A program made the translations under genes and the position numbers. Source: Pseudomonas uvaldensis (GTDB taxonomy: Bacteria > Pseudomonadota > Gammaproteobacteria > Pseudomonadales > Pseudomonadaceae). Taken from it: a stretch of 64,000 bases of DNA. The notes beneath the pieces were generated by a model. The model worked only from the letters and a program-made list of their open reading frames with translations, was not told the DNA's origin and ran no database searches. The DNA lies in NCBI RefSeq assembly GCF_021271205.1, contig NZ_JAIWKS010000009.1, positions 1-64,000 on the forward strand, written 5' to 3'. Shown here piece by piece: positions 1-9,080 of this stretch (its first letter is position 1; every line of letters begins with the position of its first letter).

Positions 1-269
1 TTTCGACCGAGAAGATCGAACCGTCGACTGAGCCAAATACCTGCTCCGCTGACGCCTTCCGCGCTTCGATGACCTGAAGCCCTGCATCGCCGAAACCTAC
101 TTAACTCATTGAATTTCAAGAAGTTTTCCGTTTCGACTGCGCCGGAAGTGGGGCGAATTATAGAGACTCAGAATCTGCCGTCAACCCTTAATTTTACTTT
201 TCTATCAATAAGCTGCGTTATCGGGAAAAACCTCTTCTACGCGCGCCGCCTCTATATAGAAAGAACAAC
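1..269. other. Unassigned left-edge stretch
   Basis: I see no gene here. All three forward frames reach a stop within the first 111 bases, and no family is recognisable on either strand. Bases from about 110 to 260 are clearly more A+T-rich than the flanking genes. The stretch lies downstream of the leftward CoA-transferase gene and could hold its transcript end or the 3' flank of a gene outside the window. Confidence 0.4.
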
Positions 270-1490
270 TCAGAGAACTCCTGCCTCCCCAAGCGCGATC
301 AATGCGGCCTCATCCAAACCCAACACGCGTTGCAGGACCCCAACCGTATGCTCACCTAGTAAAGGTGGCGCGCTGCGATATTCCACTGGCGTCTCGGACA
401 GTCTGATCGGGCTCGCAACCTGTGGCACTTTACCGGCCAGGACATGAGGCAGCTCGAGCGCCAATCCACGGGCCTGTACTTGTGGATCGGCAAACACTTG
501 GGCCAGATCATTGATAGGCCCGCACGGCACACCCGCCTGTTCCAACAGAGCAACCCATTCGGCCGTCGTCTTGAACACCGTCGCCTGGCGAATCAAGGGA
601 ATCAATAACGACCGGTTCGCCACCCGTTGCTTGTTTGTCGCGAAACGAGCGTCATCCGCCCACTGCGGCTGACCTGCCACCTCGGCAAACTTGCGGAACT
701 GTCCATCATTGCCCACGGTAAGAATAAAGTTACCGTCAGCCGTAGGAAAATCCTGATAAGGCACGATGTTCGGATGAGCATTGCCCAGCCGCTTCGGCGC
801 AACGCCTGTGGTCAGATAGTTCATCGCCTGGTTAGCCAGGCAAGCCACCTGGACATCCAGCAAGGCCATGTCTATATGCTGCCCGCCACCGACATGATCA
901 CGATGAGCCAACGCTGCCAGGATGGCGACGCTTGAATATAACCCTGTAAGGATGTCCGTCAGCGCGACCCCGACCTTCACCGGCCCCGCGCCCTCATCGC
1001 CTTCAGGTCGCCCGGTAAGACTCATCAGCCCACCGAGCCCCTGGATCATAAAGTCATACCCGGCACGCTTGGCATAAGGGCCCGTTTGACCGAACCCGGT
1101 GATCGAGCAATAAATCAACTGCGGGTTGATGACTTTCAGGGAGTCATAATCCAGGCCATAAGCCGCCAGCCCGCCCACCTTGAAGTTCTCGATCAGGATG
1201 TCGGACTTGGCCGCCAGCTCTCGCACCAATCTCTGCCCTTCGGGTCGCGTGAAGTCGATGGTGACCGATTGCTTGTTGCGGTTGGCTGACAGGTAATAAG
1301 CCGCCTCGGTGGTGTTCTCGCCGTCTGCGCCCTTCAGGAAGGGCGGCCCCCAGGCTCGCGTATCGTCGCCGTTGCCGGGACGCTCGACCTTGATGACTTC
1401 AGCCCCCAGGTCCGCCAGGATCTGCCCGGCCCAGGGCCCGGCCAGAACTCTAGATAAATCCAGTACCCGCAGGTGCGAAAGCGCGCCCAT
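270..1490 (-). CDS. gcdG: CaiB/BaiF-type CoA-transferase, glutarate catabolism
   Basis: Class III CoA-transferase of 406 residues, the usual length. The N-terminus has the family start (LRVLDLSRVLAGPWAGQILADLGAEVIKVE) and an Asp at about residue 146 in GYDFMIQGLGG, where the catalytic Asp that forms the acyl-anhydride with CoA lies in formyl-CoA transferase. The gene starts 12 bases after the glutaryl-CoA dehydrogenase stop on the same strand, so the pair is almost certainly one operon. From that context I infer succinyl-CoA:glutarate CoA transfer, which would feed glutarate from lysine breakdown to GcdH. The substrate cannot be read from the sequence alone. The symbol follows the usual pseudomonad name for this neighbour of gcdH. 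Confidence 0.88.
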   Translation of the reverse strand: MGALSHLRVLDLSRVLAGPWAGQILADLGAEVIKVERPGNGDDTRAWGPPFLKGADGENTTEAAYYLSANRNKQSVTIDFTRPEGQRLVRELAAKSDILIENFKVGGLAAYGLDYDSLKVINPQLIYCSITGFGQTGPYAKRAGYDFMIQGLGGLMSLTGRPEGDEGAGPVKVGVALTDILTGLYSSVAILAALAHRDHVGGGQHIDMALLDVQVACLANQAMNYLTTGVAPKRLGNAHPNIVPYQDFPTADGNFILTVGNDGQFRKFAEVAGQPQWADDARFATNKQRVANRSLLIPLIRQATVFKTTAEWVALLEQAGVPCGPINDLAQVFADPQVQARGLALELPHVLAGKVPQVASPIRLSETPVEYRSAPPLLGEHTVGVLQRVLGLDEAALIALGEAGVL

Positions 1491-1502
1491 GACCGCCTCC
1501 TA

Positions 1503-2684
1503 TTAATAGAATGCCTGGATACCGGTCTGCGCACGCCCAAGAATCAGCGCATGGATGTCGTGGGTACCTTCATAAGTGTTCACCACCTCCAGGTTCACCA
1601 GATGACGAGCGATACCGAACTCATCGGAGATTCCGTTACCCCCCAACATGTCCCGCGCCATACGGGCAATCTCCAAAGATTTGCCACAGGAGTTGCGCTT
1701 CATGATCGAGGTAATTTCCACCGCTGCCGTGCCTTCGTCCTTCATGCGCCCCAGGCGCAAGCAACCTTGCAACGCAAGGGTAATCTCGGTCTGCATGTCG
1801 GCCAGCTTCTTCTGGATCAATTGGGTCGCCGCCAGCGGACGGCCGAACTGCTGACGATCCAGGGTGTATTGGCGAGCGGTATGCCAGCAGAACTCGGCGG
1901 CACCCAACGCACCCCAGGAGATTCCGTAGCGTGCGGAGTTCAGGCAGGTAAACGGACCTTTCAGGCCGCGTACATCCGGGAAAATGTTCTCTTCCGGAAC
2001 GAAGACGTTGTCCATGACGATTTCGCCGGTGATCGAGGCACGCAGCCCAACCTTGCCATGGATAGCCGGCGCACTCAGCCCCTTCCACCCTTTCTCCAGC
2101 ACAAAGCCACGGATATCGCCAGCGTCGTCCTTGCCCCAGACGACAAATACATCGGCAATCGGACTGTTGGTGATCCACATCTTGCTACCCGTCAGGCTGT
2201 AACCACCCTCGACTTTGCGTGCACGGGTAATCATCGCGCCCGGGTCCGAACCATGGTTCGGCTCGGTCAGACCGAAGCAACCAATCCACTCACCAGAGGC
2301 CAGCTTTGGCAGGTACTTCTGTTTCTGGGCCTCAGTACCGAACTCGTTGATCGGCACCATGACCAAGGAGGACTGCACGCTCATCATCGACCGATAGCCA
2401 GAGTCGACACGTTCCACTTCACGGGCGATCAGGCCGTAACTGACGTAGTTCAAGCCGCTGCCACCGTATTGTTCGGGAATGGTCGCGCCAAGGAGCCCTA
2501 CTTCACCCATTTCACGGAAGATCGCCGGATCGGTTTTTTCATGGCGGAACGCTTCCAGTACTCGCGGCGCGAGCTTCTGCTGGGCGAACTGCTCAGCAGT
2601 GTCGCGGATCATGCGCTCTTCTTCGGTGAGCTGCTGGTCCAGCAGCAATGGATCGATCCAGTTGAAGCTCGCTTTACCGGCCAT
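1503..2684 (-). CDS. gcdH: Glutaryl-CoA dehydrogenase
   Basis: FAD-dependent acyl-CoA dehydrogenase of 393 residues that oxidises and decarboxylates glutaryl-CoA to crotonyl-CoA in lysine, hydroxylysine and tryptophan degradation. It has the family FAD and substrate motifs CFGLTEPNHGSDP and KMWITNSP, and the catalytic base is Glu about 372 in NTYEGTHDIH. The SARYGISWG segment is typical of the glutaryl-CoA branch. It is the first gene of a two-gene leftward operon with the CoA-transferase and is divergent from a LysR regulator. The start has an upstream GAGGAAT-like ribosome site. Confidence 0.95.
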   Translation of the reverse strand: MAGKASFNWIDPLLLDQQLTEEERMIRDTAEQFAQQKLAPRVLEAFRHEKTDPAIFREMGEVGLLGATIPEQYGGSGLNYVSYGLIAREVERVDSGYRSMMSVQSSLVMVPINEFGTEAQKQKYLPKLASGEWIGCFGLTEPNHGSDPGAMITRARKVEGGYSLTGSKMWITNSPIADVFVVWGKDDAGDIRGFVLEKGWKGLSAPAIHGKVGLRASITGEIVMDNVFVPEENIFPDVRGLKGPFTCLNSARYGISWGALGAAEFCWHTARQYTLDRQQFGRPLAATQLIQKKLADMQTEITLALQGCLRLGRMKDEGTAAVEITSIMKRNSCGKSLEIARMARDMLGGNGISDEFGIARHLVNLEVVNTYEGTHDIHALILGRAQTGIQAFY

Positions 2685-2790
2685 GAAAAATTCCTCGTCA
2701 ATCGATGAAAGAAATGTGGATTGATCCTAGGCGCGGTTTCCTACGAGGGCAAACGAGGATTGCGCACGGTGTTGTGCTAATTTCTCACTC

Positions 2791-2816
2791 CGTAAACGCC
2801 ATAAACCCCGTTTACG
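2791..2816. promoter_or_regulatory. Candidate GcdR operator in the gcdH/gcdR divergent region
   Basis: CGTAAACG and CGTTTACG form a perfect 8-bp inverted repeat separated by 10 bases. It sits in the 157-bp space between the divergent gcdH and LysR starts, 25 bases upstream of the LysR ATG. The geometry fits a LysR-type site used for autoregulation and for control of gcdHG. Binding is inferred. Confidence 0.5.
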
Positions 2817-2841
2817 CAGACAATCAGTGAGGTGCCTGTAC

Positions 2842-3741
2842 ATGCGTCGAAAGATTCCCAGCACTGCGGCCCTGGTCAGCTTCGAGGCGGCCGCACGCCA
2901 TGAGAGCTTCACCAAGGCCGCACAGGAGCTGTCCCTCACCCAAGGCGCCATCTGCCGGCAGATTGCCAGCCTGGAGGACTTCCTCAGCGTGGAGCTATTC
3001 CGACGCTCACGCCGCGGCGTCAAACTGACCGAAGCGGGTCTTTCCTATAGTCGCCGGGTTGCCACCCAGCTGGACGCCGTCGAGCGCGACACACTTTCGG
3101 TTATGGGCCATACCGGCGCTAACGTGATCGAGCTGGCGGTGGTGCCTACCTTCGGCACCCAGTGGTTACTGCCGCGCCTGAAGGATTTCCAGCAGCAACA
3201 TCCGGAAGTCACCGTCAACCTGACCAACCGCACCCGGCCTTTCCTGTTTGCGGATACGGAGTTTGACGCAGCCATTTACTTTGGCGATGCGGACTGGTCC
3301 GGCACCGAATCCCACAAGCTCATGGGCGAAAATCCGATGCCGGTCTGCAGCCCGTCCTTGTTGAATAATCAGAGTCACCTGACAGCGGATGCAATCGCCG
3401 AATTACCGCTGCTTCAGCAAACCACCCGCCCGTACGCCTGGCGCCAATGGTTCAACGCCCAACATCTGAATGTGGCTCGCGACCTGACAGGCCCACGCTA
3501 TGAACTATTCTCCATGCTTGCCCAAGCGGCCATGCATGAAATGGGGATCGCCTTGATCCCGCCTTTTCTGATCCAGCGCGAGCTGGCAGAAAGAAGATTG
3601 GTCGTCGCCAATCGGAACGCGCTGTCGAGCATCAAGGCTTACTACCTGATGATTCCCGAGCGAAAGGTGGAATCCGCGTCCCTTCGGGCTTTCCGCGATT
3701 GGTTGATCAAACAAGCCCATGGCTATGCTCTTGATAAATAA
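2842..3741 (+). CDS. gcdR: LysR-family regulator, probable GcdR
   Basis: LysR-type transcriptional regulator of 299 residues. The N-terminal winged helix-turn-helix reads ALVSFEAAARHESFTKAA followed by LTQGAICRQIASLED, and an effector-binding domain follows (LAVVPTFGTQWLLPRL). It is divergent from gcdHG, which points to glutarate- or glutaryl-CoA-responsive control of those genes. I chose the ATG at 2842 because GTGAGGTG lies 8 bases upstream; an in-frame GTG at 2827 would fall inside that ribosome site. The role comes from gene position and family, not from a specific residue. Confidence 0.85.
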   Translation: MRRKIPSTAALVSFEAAARHESFTKAAQELSLTQGAICRQIASLEDFLSVELFRRSRRGVKLTEAGLSYSRRVATQLDAVERDTLSVMGHTGANVIELAVVPTFGTQWLLPRLKDFQQQHPEVTVNLTNRTRPFLFADTEFDAAIYFGDADWSGTESHKLMGENPMPVCSPSLLNNQSHLTADAIAELPLLQQTTRPYAWRQWFNAQHLNVARDLTGPRYELFSMLAQAAMHEMGIALIPPFLIQRELAERRLVVANRNALSSIKAYYLMIPERKVESASLRAFRDWLIKQAHGYALDK

Positions 3742-4173
3742 GAAAAAGCTATATAACCGACTCCGGTAGTAAGCTAACCAAAAGCGCTACAGATATAAGT
3801 TTTTGTCGCATACAGTCAATCTGTTATGGAATCGGTACAGTAGTCTCAGAACCGTTCAAATACGTGGCTTTGAGCCATATTGCGCCAGCCATGGCGGCTT
3901 ATTCACGCAGCCGATGTTAATTTTTATCGATTTGCGCTTTAAGCCTTGTAATGCACGGCCTGCAAGGGATCAGGCCTGACAGTTGCGACATTCGGTCACA
4001 GGGTGACTTGTAGTTAATTTTCCGTCACACGTCATAATTCCTTGAAGGGTCGAAATTTCGCCTGCAAAATGCCGCGCCCCGCCTGATTCGGCGGGATCGT
4101 GCTGATCCGCCGCCCCAGTCGCGCCATCCGAAGTGCCTGGGTTTACTCAATAAGATCACGCAGGAGATTTGAC
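3742..4173. other. Intergenic region upstream of pntAA
   Basis: A 432-base gap with no convincing gene. It is A+T-rich at about 3740-3850 and 3900-4040. A GTCAC-AGG-GTGAC inverted repeat lies near 3996-4008, and a CATAAT hexamer near 4032 could be a -10 element, but no well-spaced -35 accompanies it. The pnt promoter probably lies in the right half; I cannot place it securely. Confidence 0.35.
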
Positions 4174-5295
4174 GTGCACATTGGTGTCCCTCTCGAAACC
4201 CAGACGGGTGAAACACGGGTTGCTGCTACCCCGGAAACCATCAAGAAACTGATCGGCCAGGGTCATAAAGTCACTGTTCAAAGCGGTGCCGGCATCAACG
4301 CCAGCGTTATCGACAGTGCCTACGAGGCGGCAGGCGCGACCATTGGCAGCGCCAGTGACGCGTTTGGAGCCGAGTTGATCCTCAAGGTGGTCGCGCCCAA
4401 CGACAGCGAGTTGGCGTTGATCAAGAGCGGCACCGTCCTGGTAGGCATGCTCAATCCGTTCAACAACGAAATCATCGCCAAGATGGCCGAACGCGGCATT
4501 ACAGCGTTCGCCCTCGAAGCCGCGCCACGCACTTCCCGGGCCCAGAGCCTGGATGTGCTGTCCTCTCAAGCCAACATTGCCGGCTACAAGGCGGTGCTGT
4601 TGGCAGCTCACTACTATCCACGCTTCATGCCGATGCTGATGACAGCCGCTGGCACCGTGAAAGCGGCGCGCGTGCTGATTCTCGGTGCCGGCGTGGCCGG
4701 GTTGCAGGCGATTGCGACAGCCAAGCGTCTGGGCGCGGTAATCGAGGCGTCGGACGTGCGTCCGGCGGTGAAGGAGCAAATCGAATCCCTCGGCGCCAAG
4801 TTCGTCGACGTGCCTTATGAAACCGATGAAGAGCGTGAATGCGCCGTCGGCGTCGGCGGCTACGCCCGTCCAATGCCCGCGAGCTGGATGCAGCGCCAGG
4901 CCCAGGCCGTACACGAGCGCGCCAAGCAGGCTGACATCGTCATCACTACGGCACTGATTCCGGGCCGCAAGGCACCGACCTTGCTCAGCGCGGAAACCGT
5001 CGCGCAAATGAAGCCCGGTTCGGTGGTGATCGACCTCGCGGCAGCCCAGGGTGGCAACTGCCCGCTGACCGTGGCCGACCAAGTGGTGGTCGAGAACGGC
5101 GTGACCATCGTCGGCCCGACCAATCTGGCCGGCGAAGTCGCAGCCGATGCCTCGGCGCTGTATGCCCGTAACCTGCTGGACTTCCTGAAGCTGGTCTTCA
5201 CCAAGGAAGGTCAGTTCGACGTGAACCTGGAAGACGACATCGTCGCCGCGTGCCTGATGTGCCGCGACGGCCAGGTCATCCGCAAAAACGCCTAA
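4174..5295 (+). CDS. pntAA: NAD(P) transhydrogenase subunit alpha part 1
   Basis: NAD(H)-binding domain dI of the proton-translocating transhydrogenase, 373 residues. The Rossmann motif GAGVAG lies at about residues 171-176, and the RQD-type loop region RTSRAQSLDVLSSQANIAGY at about 119-138. The enzyme transfers hydride between NADH and NADP+ coupled to proton entry, so it supplies NADPH. I chose the GTG at 4174 because AGGAGA lies just upstream and the protein then begins MHIGVPLET, as homologues do; upstream in-frame sequence does not look coding. It is the first gene of a tight three-gene operon, in the split-alpha arrangement typical of pseudomonads. Confidence 0.95.
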   Translation: MHIGVPLETQTGETRVAATPETIKKLIGQGHKVTVQSGAGINASVIDSAYEAAGATIGSASDAFGAELILKVVAPNDSELALIKSGTVLVGMLNPFNNEIIAKMAERGITAFALEAAPRTSRAQSLDVLSSQANIAGYKAVLLAAHYYPRFMPMLMTAAGTVKAARVLILGAGVAGLQAIATAKRLGAVIEASDVRPAVKEQIESLGAKFVDVPYETDEERECAVGVGGYARPMPASWMQRQAQAVHERAKQADIVITTALIPGRKAPTLLSAETVAQMKPGSVVIDLAAAQGGNCPLTVADQVVVENGVTIVGPTNLAGEVAADASALYARNLLDFLKLVFTKEGQFDVNLEDDIVAACLMCRDGQVIRKNA

Positions 5296-5310
5296 GCAGG
5301 GATTCAGACA

Positions 5311-5634
5311 ATGGAAGAGCTTATCTCCCCCGGTATCTACAACCTGATCATCTTTGTACTGGCGATTTATGTCGGTTACCACGTGGTCTGGAACGTGACA
5401 CCCGCTTTGCACACCCCATTGATGGCGGTGACCAACGCCATTTCGGCGATCGTGATCGTCGGCGCCATGCTCGCCGCAGCGCTGACCGTGACGCCGCTGG
5501 GCAAGACAATGGGCACGCTCGCCGTGGCCCTGGCAGCGGTGAACGTGTTCGGTGGCTTCCTGGTCACGCGCCGGATGCTTGAGATGTTCAAGAAAAAAGC
5601 CCCGAAAGCCGTAAAAGAAGAGGCGCCCAAGTAA
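5311..5634 (+). CDS. pntAB: NAD(P) transhydrogenase subunit alpha part 2
   Basis: Small membrane subunit of 107 residues carrying the alpha-chain part of the dII proton channel. Three hydrophobic segments are visible (about residues 8-25, 38-60 and 66-85), ending in a Lys-rich cytoplasmic tail. The gene follows pntAA by 15 bases, and its TAA shares one base with the pntB ATG (TAATG), so translation is likely coupled. In enterobacteria this segment is fused to PntAA. Confidence 0.95.
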   Translation: MEELISPGIYNLIIFVLAIYVGYHVVWNVTPALHTPLMAVTNAISAIVIVGAMLAAALTVTPLGKTMGTLAVALAAVNVFGGFLVTRRMLEMFKKKAPKAVKEEAPK

Positions 5635-7070
5635 TGAGCATGAATCTGGTAACGACGCTCTACCTGATTGCGTCCGTTTGCTTCATCCAAGCCCTCAAGG
5701 GCCTGTCGCACCCCACCACGTCCCGCCGCGGCAACCTGTTCGGCATGCTGGGCATGGCGCTGGCGGTGCTCACCACCGTCGGCCTCATCTATAAGCTGGG
5801 CGCTGAGCTGGCCACTGCGGGCATCGGCTATGTCATCGTCGGCCTGCTGATCGGCGGCACCGCCGGTTCGATCATGGCCAAGCGCGTCGAGATGACCAAG
5901 ATGCCGGAGCTGGTGGCGTTCATGCACAGCATGATCGGCCTGGCCGCCGTGTTCATCGCCATCGCCGCCGTGGTAGAGCCGCAGTCCCTGGGCATCGTCA
6001 AGCAACTGGGGGATTCGATTCCGGCCGGTAACCGCCTGGAGCTGTTCCTCGGTGCGGCCATCGGTGCAATCACCTTCTCCGGCTCGGTGATCGCCTTCGG
6101 CAAGCTGTCGGGCAGGTACAAGTTCCGCCTGTTCCAGGGCGCACCGGTACAGTTTGGTGGACAGCATAAGCTCAACCTGATCCTGGGTCTGGCAACACTG
6201 GGCCTGGGCGTAACATTCATGGTCACGGGCAACTTCGGTGCATTCGCCCTGATGCTGGCCCTGGCGTTCGTGCTTGGCGTGCTGATCATCATCCCGATTG
6301 GCGGCGCCGACATGCCGGTAGTGGTGTCGATGCTCAACAGCTATTCGGGGTGGGCGGCGGCCGGTATCGGCTTCTCACTGAACAACTCGATGCTGATCAT
6401 CGCCGGCTCCCTGGTAGGTTCGAGCGGTGCGATTCTGTCCTACATCATGTGCAAGGCCATGAACCGTTCGTTCTTCAACGTACTGCTCGGCGGCTTCGGC
6501 AATAGCGCCGATGCGGGCGGGCCGGCCGGCTCGAAAGAAGCGCGCCCGGTGAAATCCGGCTCCGCTGACGATGCGACCTTCCTGCTGACCAACGCCGACA
6601 CCGTGATCATCGTTCCGGGCTATGGCCTGGCCGTGGCGCGGGCGCAGCATGCGTTGAAAGAGCTGACCGAGAAGCTGACCCACCATGGCGTGACCGTGAA
6701 GTACGCGATTCACCCGGTGGCCGGACGCATGCCCGGCCACATGAACGTCTTGCTGGCCGAAGCCGAAGTGCCTTACGACCAGGTGTTCGAAATGGAGGAC
6801 ATCAACTCCGAATTCGGCCAGGCCGACGTGGTGCTGGTGCTCGGCGCGAACGACGTGGTCAACCCGGCGGCGAAGAACGATCCGAAATCGCCGATTGCCG
6901 GCATGCCGATCCTCGAGGCCTTCAAGGCCAAGACCATCATCGTCAACAAACGCTCGATGGCCAGCGGCTACGCCGGCCTGGACAACGAGCTGTTCTACCT
7001 GGACAAGACCATGATGGTGTTCGGTGATGCCAAGAAGGTGATCGAGGACATGGTCAAAGCAGTGGAATAA
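5634..7070 (+). CDS. pntB: NAD(P) transhydrogenase subunit beta
   Basis: 478-residue beta subunit. The N-terminal half is a multi-span membrane domain (dII), and the C-terminal part is the NADP(H)-binding dIII domain, with VIIVPGYGLAVARAQHA and KYAIHPVAGRMPGHMNVLLAEA, then VLVLGANDVVNPAA. Together with PntAA and PntAB it forms the inner-membrane transhydrogenase. It overlaps pntAB by one base and is followed by a strong terminator, so it closes the operon. Confidence 0.96.
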   Translation: MSMNLVTTLYLIASVCFIQALKGLSHPTTSRRGNLFGMLGMALAVLTTVGLIYKLGAELATAGIGYVIVGLLIGGTAGSIMAKRVEMTKMPELVAFMHSMIGLAAVFIAIAAVVEPQSLGIVKQLGDSIPAGNRLELFLGAAIGAITFSGSVIAFGKLSGRYKFRLFQGAPVQFGGQHKLNLILGLATLGLGVTFMVTGNFGAFALMLALAFVLGVLIIIPIGGADMPVVVSMLNSYSGWAAAGIGFSLNNSMLIIAGSLVGSSGAILSYIMCKAMNRSFFNVLLGGFGNSADAGGPAGSKEARPVKSGSADDATFLLTNADTVIIVPGYGLAVARAQHALKELTEKLTHHGVTVKYAIHPVAGRMPGHMNVLLAEAEVPYDQVFEMEDINSEFGQADVVLVLGANDVVNPAAKNDPKSPIAGMPILEAFKAKTIIVNKRSMASGYAGLDNELFYLDKTMMVFGDAKKVIEDMVKAVE

Positions 7071-7089
7071 ACCTGCTCGATTTACCCAG

Positions 7090-7120
7090 AACGCCCCGAC
7101 TTGTCGGGGCGTTTTGATTT
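7090..7120 (+). terminator. Rho-independent terminator after pntB
   Basis: AACGCCCCGA and TCGGGGCGTT pair as a perfect 10-bp stem with a CTTG loop, followed by a T-rich tract. It lies 20 bases after the pntB stop. Confidence 0.85.
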
Positions 7121-7268
7121 GTATCAAGCCCCCCTGTTACCGATCCGGTAATAATGTTTTGCCTGAAACGCCCGTAATAGACGCCTCAAATGCGACTTTT
7201 GTAGCGGGACGGGCAAGGAGTGAATTCACTAGACTGCGCATCCTGCTTCCAGCCCGAGATAGCCCTGT

Positions 7269-8762
7269 ATGTACCAAGATCGCATCCGCCTGCCTTCGTT
7301 GTTGAACAAAGTGATGAGCGCTGCCGAAGCAGCCATGCTGATCCAGGACGGCATGACCGTTGGCATGAGCGGCTTCACTCGCGCCGGTGAAGCGAAAGCA
7401 GTGCCCCACGCCCTGGCCGAACGGGCCAAAGTCACGCCGTTGCAAATCAGCCTGATGACGGGCGCGAGCCTGGGTAACGACCTCGACAAGGAGCTCACCG
7501 AAGCTGGCGTGCTCGCTCGGCGCATGCCTTTTCAGGTCGACAGCACGCTGCGCAAGGCCATCAATGCGGGCAAGGTCATGTTCATCGACCAACACCTTTC
7601 GGAAACAGTCGAACAACTGCGCAACGGTCAGCTCAAGCTACCTGACGTTGCGGTGATCGAAGCAGTGGCTATCACCGAACAGGGCCACATCGTGCCAACC
7701 ACATCGGTGGGTAATTCGGCCAGTTTTGCGATCTTCGCCCGACAAGTAATCGTCGAGATCAACCTGGCCCACAATCCGAATCTGGAAGGTCTGCACGACA
7801 TCTATATTCCGACCTATCGCCCAACCCGCACACCGATCCCCCTGGTGAAGGTGGACGACCGCATCGGCAGTACCGCCATTCCGATTCCACCGGAAAAAAT
7901 TGCAGCCATTGTCATCACTAACCAAGGCGACTCGCCGTCCACCGTCACACCACCGGACAGCGACACCCAGGCCATTGCCGATCACCTGATCGATTTCTTC
8001 AAGCAAGAAGTGGCGGCCGGACGAATGACCAATAAGCTCGGCCCATTACAGGCCGGTATAGGGAACATCGCCAACGCCGTGATGTGCGGGCTGATCGACT
8101 CGCCGTTCGAGCAATTGAGCATGTATTCCGAAGTGTTGCAGGACTCCACGTTCGACCTGATCGACGCCGGCAAGCTGAGCTTCGCCTCGGGCAGTTCCAT
8201 CACGCTGTCGGATCGTCGCAACGCCGATGTGTTCGGAAATCTGGAAAAGTACAAGGACAAACTGGTCCTGCGTCCGCAGGAAATTTCCAATCATCCGGAA
8301 GTGGTGCGTCGCCTGGGTATCATTGGCATCAACACCGCGCTGGAGTTCGATCTCTACGGCAACGTCAACTCCACTCACGTCTGCGGCACCCGGATGATGA
8401 ACGGCATCGGTGGCTCAGGGGACTTCGCGCGCAATGCGCACCTGGCGATTTTCGTCACAAAGTCGATTGCAAAGGGAGGGGCGATCTCCAGCGTCGTGCC
8501 GATGGTCAGCCATGTGGACCACACCGAGCATGACGTCGACATCCTCGTCACCGAAATCGGCCTGGCCGACCTGCGAGGCCTGGCGCCACGGGAGCGGGCA
8601 CGGGTGATCATCGACAATTGCGTGCACCCATCCTATCGCCAGGCGTTGAACGAGTACTTCGAGGCCGCGTGTGCCTTGGGTGGACATACACCTCACATCC
8701 TGCGCGACGCACTGAGTTGGCATCTGAACCTGGAAGAGACCGGGCGCATGTTGGCGGTTTGA
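7269..8762 (+). CDS. Acetyl-CoA hydrolase/transferase (succinyl-CoA:acetate type)
   Basis: 497-residue protein of the Cat1/AarC class of CoA-transferases, full length. By comparison with the Acetobacter enzyme, Glu288 in YSEVLQDSTFD is the likely residue that carries the glutamyl-CoA thioester, and GGSGDFARNA (about 381-390) forms the oxyanion region. The reaction is probably CoA exchange between succinyl-CoA and acetate, or acetyl-CoA hydrolysis; the sequence does not settle which. It is a single gene after the pnt terminator, with its own upstream region of about 150 bases. Confidence 0.88.
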   Translation: MYQDRIRLPSLLNKVMSAAEAAMLIQDGMTVGMSGFTRAGEAKAVPHALAERAKVTPLQISLMTGASLGNDLDKELTEAGVLARRMPFQVDSTLRKAINAGKVMFIDQHLSETVEQLRNGQLKLPDVAVIEAVAITEQGHIVPTTSVGNSASFAIFARQVIVEINLAHNPNLEGLHDIYIPTYRPTRTPIPLVKVDDRIGSTAIPIPPEKIAAIVITNQGDSPSTVTPPDSDTQAIADHLIDFFKQEVAAGRMTNKLGPLQAGIGNIANAVMCGLIDSPFEQLSMYSEVLQDSTFDLIDAGKLSFASGSSITLSDRRNADVFGNLEKYKDKLVLRPQEISNHPEVVRRLGIIGINTALEFDLYGNVNSTHVCGTRMMNGIGGSGDFARNAHLAIFVTKSIAKGGAISSVVPMVSHVDHTEHDVDILVTEIGLADLRGLAPRERARVIIDNCVHPSYRQALNEYFEAACALGGHTPHILRDALSWHLNLEETGRMLAV

Positions 8763-8832
8763 TACAGCTAGAACACCGTTACCGCACACACAGTTTTGAT
8801 CATCCAGGCAAGCACGACCCGTTTCGTCAAAA

Positions 8833-9003
8833 ACTGTATTGCTGTACCGGTGTTTTCCGTAGGATATTCCTTTCTCCGCGCCGTTAAAACGTGACAAATG
8901 CACCAAAACAGCGCAGACAGGTACAGTTGCTTCAATATGGACCAGCACACTGCGGTTTAACAGTTAACTGGTCGCGCACAATACAGGTGAACTGTATCTA
9001 CAG
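8833..9003. promoter_or_regulatory. Cluster of ACTGTA/TACAGT sites upstream of a DUF1127 gene
   Basis: The 318-base gap between the CoA-transferase and the DUF1127 gene holds no ORF of note but repeats one short word in both orientations: ACTGTA at 8833, CTGTACCGG at 8842, TACAGTT at 8922, the palindrome CAGTTAACTG at 8961-8970, ATACAG-N5-CTGTAT at 8981-8997, and TACAG at 8999. Such arrays are typical of GntR/MocR-type operators. No MocR gene is adjacent, so the regulator is unknown. Confidence 0.5.
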
Positions 9004-9080
9004 TGACTGGCCAAACGAGAGGATCATGGGCACCAGTTAAACCACTACCTGATCCCGCCACAAGCGGAAGGATGTCAACC

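Noticed and set aside
109..447. 112-codon plus-strand frame at the left edge
   Set aside because: Its second half is antisense to gcdG, and the first half has no ribosome site or recognisable protein.
1473..2708. 411-codon plus-strand open frame
   Set aside because: Antisense to gcdH, whose active-site motifs are intact.
4156..5412. 418-codon minus-strand open frame
   Set aside because: Antisense to pntAA/pntAB, with no family features.
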